Below are positions 28,992 through 33,279 of a DNA stretch of 33,279 nucleotides, piece by piece; position 1 is the first letter of the stretch; every line of letters begins with the position of its first letter. The stretch covers positions 1 through 33,279 of the IMG/VR virus record IMGVR_UViG_3300008266_000260; one strand, 5' to 3'. A program made the position numbers and the translations under genes. This DNA is from a virus. The notes under the pieces were generated by a model. The model searched no databases, had not been told where the DNA came from, and was given only the letters and a program-made list of their open reading frames with translations.

Positions 28992-29768
28992 ATGGCAGAC
29001 ACCAACGACCAACCCGGTGGCGACACCGGCCTATTGGACTCGGTCACCGTCGAAGACCCCAACACCCCCGCAGAACCGCAGAAAGCGGAGATCCCCCACA
29101 AGGCTGCAGACCCTGCAGCTGCAGCTCCGGCTGCCGCCCCGGAGGCCCCGCCCGAGTGGCTGCCGGAGAACTTCGTCAAGGACGGCAAGCCCGACTACGA
29201 GAGCCTGGCCAAGTCCTGGCGCGACCTGCGCGGCAAGATCAGCAAGGGCGCACACAACGCGCCGGCTGACGGCAAGTACGACACCAGCAAGTTCGGTGAG
29301 AACGCCGCCGACAACCCGATGGCAAACACCATCGTGGGCTGGGCGAAGGAAAACGGCCTGAACCAGGCGCAGTTCGATGACCTGGTAGATCGCCTGCAGA
29401 CCAATGCTCAGGAGATCATGGCCGGCGACATGGTCGATCCCAAGGCCGAGATGGCCAAGCTCGGCCCCAACGCCAGCGCCGTCATCAACGGCATGGTCGA
29501 TTGGGCCAGGGGCCTGGTCAACAAGGGCGTCTGGGCCAAGGAGGACTTTGAGGAGTTCAAGATCATGGGCGGCACCGCCCGCGGTCTGCAGGCCCTGGTC
29601 AAGATCCGCGAGGCCTACGAGGGCCGCGTGCCCATCGAGTCGGTGCCCGTGGACGGCGCACCGTCAAAGGACGACTTGTACCAAATGGTTAATGATCCGA
29701 AGTACAAGACGGATCCTGCCTACCGTCAGAAAGTCGAGCGCCTGTTCCACCAAGTCATCGGGAACTGA
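28992..29768 (+). CDS. Capsid scaffolding/assembly protein
   Basis: A 258-residue acidic protein. The N-terminal 55 residues are Ala/Pro/Asp-rich and unstructured; then EWLPENFVKDGKPDYESLAK (about 55-74), helical segments rich in Ala, Asn and Glu, and a C-terminal helix ending FHQVIGN. The PExFxxDGKPDYExLAKSW pattern and the position between portal and major capsid identify the T7 gp9-type scaffold. It is followed by a strong terminator. Confidence 0.8.
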   Translation: MADTNDQPGGDTGLLDSVTVEDPNTPAEPQKAEIPHKAADPAAAAPAAAPEAPPEWLPENFVKDGKPDYESLAKSWRDLRGKISKGAHNAPADGKYDTSKFGENAADNPMANTIVGWAKENGLNQAQFDDLVDRLQTNAQEIMAGDMVDPKAEMAKLGPNASAVINGMVDWARGLVNKGVWAKEDFEEFKIMGGTARGLQALVKIREAYEGRVPIESVPVDGAPSKDDLYQMVNDPKYKTDPAYRQKVERLFHQVIGN

Positions 29769-29804
29769 GTCTCCAAGGTTGCGGCAATCCTGCCGTTGCC
29801 ACTT

Positions 29805-29831
29805 GCCCCGGCCTCGCGCCGGGGCTTTTTT
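29805..29831 (+). terminator. Rho-independent terminator after scaffold gene
   Basis: An 8-bp perfect GC stem (GCCCCGGC / GCCGGGGC) with loop CTCGC is followed directly by six T. It separates packaging/scaffold transcription from the major capsid unit. Confidence 0.88.
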
Positions 29832-29853
29832 GTACAAAGTCCAACGCCCCCTA

Positions 29854-29885
29854 TTGACAAGTGCAATTTCCTCCTACAATGGAGG
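29854..29885 (+). promoter_or_regulatory. Strong promoter of major capsid gene with inverted repeat at -10
   Basis: Perfect TTGACA (29854-29859) and TACAAT (29875-29880) are separated by 15 bases, two short of ideal. The -10 box is flanked exactly by inverted CCTCC and GGAGG (29870-29874, 29881-29885). A repressor or activator could bind there. The transcript would have a leader of about 130 bases. Confidence 0.7.
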
Positions 29886-29886
29886 C

Positions 29887-30018
29887 AAGGCCCATCGCAA
29901 GGTGACCCTGACCGCAGCGAGATGCTGACGAGTGGCTGCCGCAAGCAGCAAGCACAGGCCCGGATCTCCGGCTCACCGACGCGCAAAACCCTGTCCAACA
30001 ACCGAATGAGGTAATCAA
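29887..30018 (+). other. Capsid mRNA leader, about 130 nt
   Basis: No gene is seen. The leader can form a hairpin GCTGC-cgcaa-GCAGC and ends with GAGGTAATCAA before the capsid ATG, a modest ribosome site. It may stabilise or control the abundant capsid message. Confidence 0.4.
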
Positions 30019-30873
30019 ATGAGCGTTTCTCTGTCGAACGCCTTTGTCACGCTCTTCGACGCAGAGGTCAAACAGGCTTACCAGGGCAAAGCAATGCTGG
30101 TGGGCGCTGTGCGTCAGCGTCGGGGTGTCGAAGGCTCCACCGTTAAGTTCCCCAAGGTCGGCAAAGGCGTGGCTACTGCCCGCGTGACCCAGACCGATGT
30201 GACCCCGATGAACGTCGGGTTCAGCACCGTGACCTGCACGCTGGGCGATTGGAATGCCGCTGAGTACAGCGACATCTTCAGCCAGCAGAAGGTCAACTTC
30301 GATGAGCGTAGCGAGCTGGCCCAAGTGGTCGGTGCAGCAATTGGCCGTCGCCAGGATCAGCTGATCCTCGATGCGCTGTCTGCTGCCTCCGGCACCGGCA
30401 CCGTCGCCAACTCCATCGGCGGCGCAAACACCAACATGAACATCGCCAAGCTGCGCGAGGCTGCCAAGATCCTGAACGCCAAAAACGTTCCGGCTGATGG
30501 CCGCCACATCATCATCCACGCCAACTCCCTGGCTGCGATGCTGGAGCAGACCTCGGTGACCAGCTCTGACTTCAACACGGTCAAGGCGCTGGTTCAGGGC
30601 GAGATCAACGCATTCATGGGCTTCCAGTTCCATGTGCTGGGTGATCGCGCTGAAGGTGGCCTGCCCATCGACGGTTCTTCCGACCGTACCCTGTACGCCT
30701 TCCACAGCCAAGCGATTGGCTACGCCGAAGGCATCGCTCCTCGCACCGAGATCAACTACATCCCCGAGAAGACCAGCTGGCTTGTCAACGCCCTGTTCTC
30801 TGCCGGTGCTGTGGCGATCGACGCCGAGGGTATCGTCAAGATCACGGCCCGCGACACCGCGGCTGCCGCTTAA
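30019..30873 (+). CDS. Major capsid protein
   Basis: A 284-residue protein with the composition of a HK97-fold capsid: an N-terminal arm (MSVSLSNAFVTLFDAEVKQA), GSTVKFPKVGKG and AEYSDIFSQQKVNFDERSEL, an A-domain region with HIIIHANSLAAMLEQ (about 163-177), and a C-terminal beta segment. It lies after the scaffold with its own promoter and terminator context, as expected for the most abundant protein. Codon use is more even than in neighbours, with more T-ending codons, consistent with high expression. No maturation protease is present. Confidence 0.88.
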   Translation: MSVSLSNAFVTLFDAEVKQAYQGKAMLVGAVRQRRGVEGSTVKFPKVGKGVATARVTQTDVTPMNVGFSTVTCTLGDWNAAEYSDIFSQQKVNFDERSELAQVVGAAIGRRQDQLILDALSAASGTGTVANSIGGANTNMNIAKLREAAKILNAKNVPADGRHIIIHANSLAAMLEQTSVTSSDFNTVKALVQGEINAFMGFQFHVLGDRAEGGLPIDGSSDRTLYAFHSQAIGYAEGIAPRTEINYIPEKTSWLVNALFSAGAVAIDAEGIVKITARDTAAAA

Positions 30874-30889
30874 TAGGAGGGTCTGAAAC

Positions 30890-31168
30890 ATGGCTTACTC
30901 TGCTGACGGCTTCACCGCGTACAGCGCATCCAAGCGCGGCAATGCCCCGTCGATGTATGGTTACAAGACCACCGACGCCATTGCTGATGTCAACACCAGC
31001 GGCTACTTCAACGCTCTGGCCAACACCCTGGAAGTGGGCGACGTTATCCATTGCGTGACCTCCACCGGCACTACCGCCGTGGTCACCCTGGTCTACGTTG
31101 TCTCCAACGCTTCCGGCGTGGTTGACGTAACGGACGGCACCACGCTGTCCAACACCGACAGCGATTAA
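30890..31168 (+). CDS. Small head-region protein, possible decoration (92 aa)
   Basis: A beta-rich 92-residue protein: MAYSADGFTAYSASKRGNAP, then YFNALANTLEVGDVIHCVTS, with a C-terminal VVDVTDGTTLSNTDSD. GGAGGG lies 8 bases before the ATG. Similar small proteins with VGDxIxxxTSTG directly follow the capsid gene in related phages and may decorate or cement the head. The role is inferred from position. Confidence 0.65.
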   Translation: MAYSADGFTAYSASKRGNAPSMYGYKTTDAIADVNTSGYFNALANTLEVGDVIHCVTSTGTTAVVTLVYVVSNASGVVDVTDGTTLSNTDSD

Positions 31169-31185
31169 TCGCAGTCGGCGCAAGC

Positions 31186-31221
31186 GGGCCAGCCCCTGAG
31201 CAATCGGAGGCTGGCCCTTCT
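31186..31221 (+). terminator. Hairpin terminator/attenuator before tail tubular A
   Basis: Nine-base perfect arms GGGCCAGCC and GGCTGGCCC with a 14-base loop, followed by TTCTC. The short T run suggests partial termination, which would lower tail gene expression relative to capsid. Confidence 0.6.
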
Positions 31222-31238
31222 CACATTGAGAGGTACAC

Positions 31239-31853
31239 ATGGCTGCTGGAGATACCGGGATAACGATCTGCTCTGACGCCCTGCTTCTGCTGGGTGCCAA
31301 GGCCATCTCATCCTTCAATGACGGCACCGACGAATCCAGCGTCTGCGACCGCCTCTACCCCGACATTCGTGACTCCACGTTGATGATGTATCCGTGGAGC
31401 TTCAGCATGAAGAAGATCCAGCTGTCCCGGCTGGTGACCACGCCCAACAGCGTCTGGAAGTACGCCTACCAGCTGCCCGGCGACCGCCTTGGTGGCCCGC
31501 GTGCTGTGTATGACTCGGCTGCCGTGGGTGCCACGCCGCGCAAGGAGTGGGAGATCCAGGGCGACCAGCTGCTGACCAATCTGGAGTCTGTCTTCATCGA
31601 CTACCAGTACAGCACCCCCGAGTACGCCATGCCGCAGTACTTCGTGCAGCTGCTCAAGTACCAGGTGGCCTGGCACATTGCCGAGCCGATCACAGAGCAA
31701 GCAGAGAAGGCTGGCTTCTGGCGGCGCATGGCACTGGGCGAGGTCAACGAGAATGGCCGCGGTGGCCACTTCAGGCAGGCCACGCAGATCGACGGTGCCA
31801 ACAACGCGGTCAAGGTGATCGACGACTACACCCTGATCACGGCGAGGTACTGA
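31239..31853 (+). CDS. Tail tubular protein A-like (gp11, adaptor)
   Basis: A 204-residue protein: ITICSDALLLLGAKAISSFN (8-27), VCDRLYPDIRDSTLMMYPWS (about 35-54), then YAYQLPGDRLGGPR. This series is typical of T7 gp11-type adaptor proteins that bind the portal and carry the tail nozzle. Its length (T7 gp11 is 196) fits. The stop overlaps the nozzle start (TGATG), as usual for the gp11/gp12 pair. Confidence 0.9.
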   Translation: MAAGDTGITICSDALLLLGAKAISSFNDGTDESSVCDRLYPDIRDSTLMMYPWSFSMKKIQLSRLVTTPNSVWKYAYQLPGDRLGGPRAVYDSAAVGATPRKEWEIQGDQLLTNLESVFIDYQYSTPEYAMPQYFVQLLKYQVAWHIAEPITEQAEKAGFWRRMALGEVNENGRGGHFRQATQIDGANNAVKVIDDYTLITARY

Positions 31854-33279
31854 TGTCCCGATTCGTTGACCTGCAGACCAACTTCAGCACGGGCGAGCTT
31901 GACCCGTTGATGCGGGCGCGTGTCGATCTGGAGCAGTACAACAACGCCCTGGCCAAGGCCACGAACGTCTTGATCCAGCCCCAAGGTGGCCTGCGCCGCC
32001 GGCCAGGCACAAAGCACGTTCTGGAGCTGCCCAACAGCAGCACGCCAAGCGCGGCCAACGGCGTGCGCCTGGTGCCATTCCAGTTCTCTGTGTCCGACAG
32101 CTATATGCTGTGCTTCACGCACCAGCGTATGTACGTCATCAAGAACGGGGCTGTGGTCACGGCCATCAACGGCGGGGCCAACAACTACCTGACCACCAGC
32201 ATCACCAGCGACATGGTGGACGATATGTGCTGGACGCAGTCGGCTGACACCCTGATCGTGGTGCATCCCGACCTGCAGCCGGTCAAGATCGTGCGCGGCG
32301 GCAGCGATGCCACCTGGACGGCCACCACCATCACCTTCGACAGCGTGCCGAAGTACGCTTTCAACCTGGACACGCACACGAACAACTCGGAGTCGCTGAC
32401 CCCGTCTGCGGTGAGCGGCAACATCACGCTGACCACCACCAGCTCCAAGCACGACACCGGCACGGCCCAGGCTGGAACCAGCACCACCATCACGCTGAAG
32501 GGATCATCCAGCGGTACGGACGACTACTACAACGGCCTGTACATAACCATCACAGGCGGCACAGGCGCTGGCCAGATCCGCATCATCGAGGACTACGTCG
32601 GCTCCACCAAGGTGGCCACCGTTGACCGGGCCTGGACGACCACGCCAGACAACACCAGCACCTACAGCATCACAAGCTGGACGACCGAGGCGGTCAACCA
32701 GTACGTCAACGCCACGCCCCAGGGCCGCGCCCGCATCGTGCGGTATGTGTCGGCCACGGTGGTCGAGGCCATCACCGAATACCCGTTCTTCAGCACCGCA
32801 GCAATCGACGCGGGCCGCTGGGAGCTGGAACATGGCTACGAGGATGTGTGGAGCAGCACCAAGGGTTGGCCGCGGTCGGTCACCTTCCATGAGGGCCGGC
32901 TGTATTTCGGCGGCTCCAAGTCGCGCCCGTCCACCATCTGGGGCAGCAAGATCGGCCTGTTCTTTGAGTTCGTGCCGACCGAGTCCCTGGACGACGATGC
33001 GGTCGAGGCCACGCTGGACACCAACGAGCTGAACGTCATCACCGACATCATCAGCTCGCGTGACTTCCAGGTCTTCACCACGGGCGGCGAGTTCTTCGTC
33101 CCTCAGCGAGATAGCGACCCGATCACCCCGCTGACCTTCACATTCAAGAACGTCAGCAGGAACGGCATCAAGCCTGGCACCAGGGTGCTGACCCTCGAGT
33201 CCGGCTCGGTCTACATCCAGCGCCAGGGCAAGTCGCTCAACGAGTTCATCTTCACGGACACCCAGGCGACCTACGTCAC
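31853..33279 (+). CDS. Tail tubular protein B-like (gp12, nozzle), N-terminal part
   Basis: The gene is open to the window end and continues in frame at the window start. The N-terminus MSRFVDLQTNFSTGELDPLM, then DLEQYNNALAKATNVLIQPQ and GGLRRRPGT, is the conserved start of phage tail tubular/nozzle proteins (NFxxGELSPLMxxRxDLxxY...NxxVxPQGGxxRRPGT). The rest is beta-rich with Thr/Ser. It starts by TGATG overlap with the adaptor gene. The full protein, about 739 residues, forms the distal tail tube. Confidence 0.88.
   Translation, partial: MSRFVDLQTNFSTGELDPLMRARVDLEQYNNALAKATNVLIQPQGGLRRRPGTKHVLELPNSSTPSAANGVRLVPFQFSVSDSYMLCFTHQRMYVIKNGAVVTAINGGANNYLTTSITSDMVDDMCWTQSADTLIVVHPDLQPVKIVRGGSDATWTATTITFDSVPKYAFNLDTHTNNSESLTPSAVSGNITLTTTSSKHDTGTAQAGTSTTITLKGSSSGTDDYYNGLYITITGGTGAGQIRIIEDYVGSTKVATVDRAWTTTPDNTSTYSITSWTTEAVNQYVNATPQGRARIVRYVSATVVEAITEYPFFSTAAIDAGRWELEHGYEDVWSSTKGWPRSVTFHEGRLYFGGSKSRPSTIWGSKIGLFFEFVPTESLDDDAVEATLDTNELNVITDIISSRDFQVFTTGGEFFVPQRDSDPITPLTFTFKNVSRNGIKPGTRVLTLESGSVYIQRQGKSLNEFIFTDTQATYV
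33166..33279. repeat. Terminal overlap, copy 2 (identical to window start)
   Basis: Identical base for base to positions 1-114 and lying within the nozzle gene. Removing one copy gives a circle of 33,165 bp with an unbroken reading frame across the junction. Confidence 0.95.

Noticed and set aside
29920-29975. Hammerhead-ribozyme-like CTGACGAG in the capsid leader
   Set aside because: The following hairpin is not followed by the required GAAA core, and the flanking stems do not close in a hammerhead arrangement.
29796-30014. 72-codon ORF between scaffold and capsid genes
   Set aside because: It runs through a strong terminator and the capsid promoter and has no natural composition.
1-33279. 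CRISPR array, tRNA or insertion sequence
   Set aside because: No regularly spaced repeats, cloverleaf with a TTCGA-type arm, or transposase gene was seen; a tRNA scan was not possible by eye over the full window, so a degenerate one could be missed.

Overview
The window is a complete or near-complete genome of a short-tailed (podovirus-type) double-stranded DNA phage. Its first 114 bases are identical to its last 114 and cut through the middle of a tail gene, so it reads as a circular or circularly permuted molecule of about 33,165 bp opened at an arbitrary point. The coding strands are GC-rich with strong G/C at third codon positions, and genes are tightly packed, mostly with ATGA, TGATG or TAATG stop/start overlaps. 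No phage RNA polymerase, DNA polymerase, tyrosine integrase or CI-type repressor was recognised. Families such as Bbp19, Rap1a/Tai and a 3-TM holin with a GH24 endolysin suggest a Gram-negative, probably betaproteobacterial (Burkholderiales) host; this is inference from family resemblance, not a search.

Layout around the circle. Packaging and head genes run rightward: SSB-tailed protein (21980), small terminase (22264), large terminase (23153), cupin-like and coiled-coil proteins (24773-26279), four tiny charged proteins (26279-27103), portal (27111), Bbp19-like (28721), scaffold (28992), terminator and capsid promoter (29805-29885), major capsid (30019), a small head protein (30890), tail tubular A (31239) and tail tubular B (31853, crossing the window ends to 907). 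Then come four ejection/internal virion proteins (910-8281), the tail fibre (8313-11084) and a lysis cassette (about 11281-13629) ending in holin and lysozyme.

A leftward operon (17361 to 13626) carries a small unknown protein, a serine recombinase, a membrane protein, an unknown protein, a YqaJ-type exonuclease, a 58-aa protein, a RecT-type annealase and a tiny membrane protein. It meets the lysozyme gene tail to tail. A rightward early operon (17560 to 21618) starts across a divergent, palindrome-rich control region and carries an Arc-like ribbon-helix-helix protein, RusA, a Rap1a-like secreted protein, two membrane microproteins, a sigma region 4-like protein, several unknowns and a winged-helix replication initiator.

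How it fits together: the initiator gene contains three iterons, a perfect DnaA box and an AT-rich segment, so replication probably starts there with host DnaA and the host replisome. RecT, YqaJ, RusA and the SSB-tailed protein form a recombination module that could feed packaging. The sigma-like protein is a candidate switch to late transcription. The most unusual items are a DNA-glycosylase-like helix-hairpin-helix domain inside a predicted ejected virion protein, the origin embedded in the initiator gene, a serine recombinase without an obvious lysogeny module, and a Rap1a-like immunity protein in the early operon.
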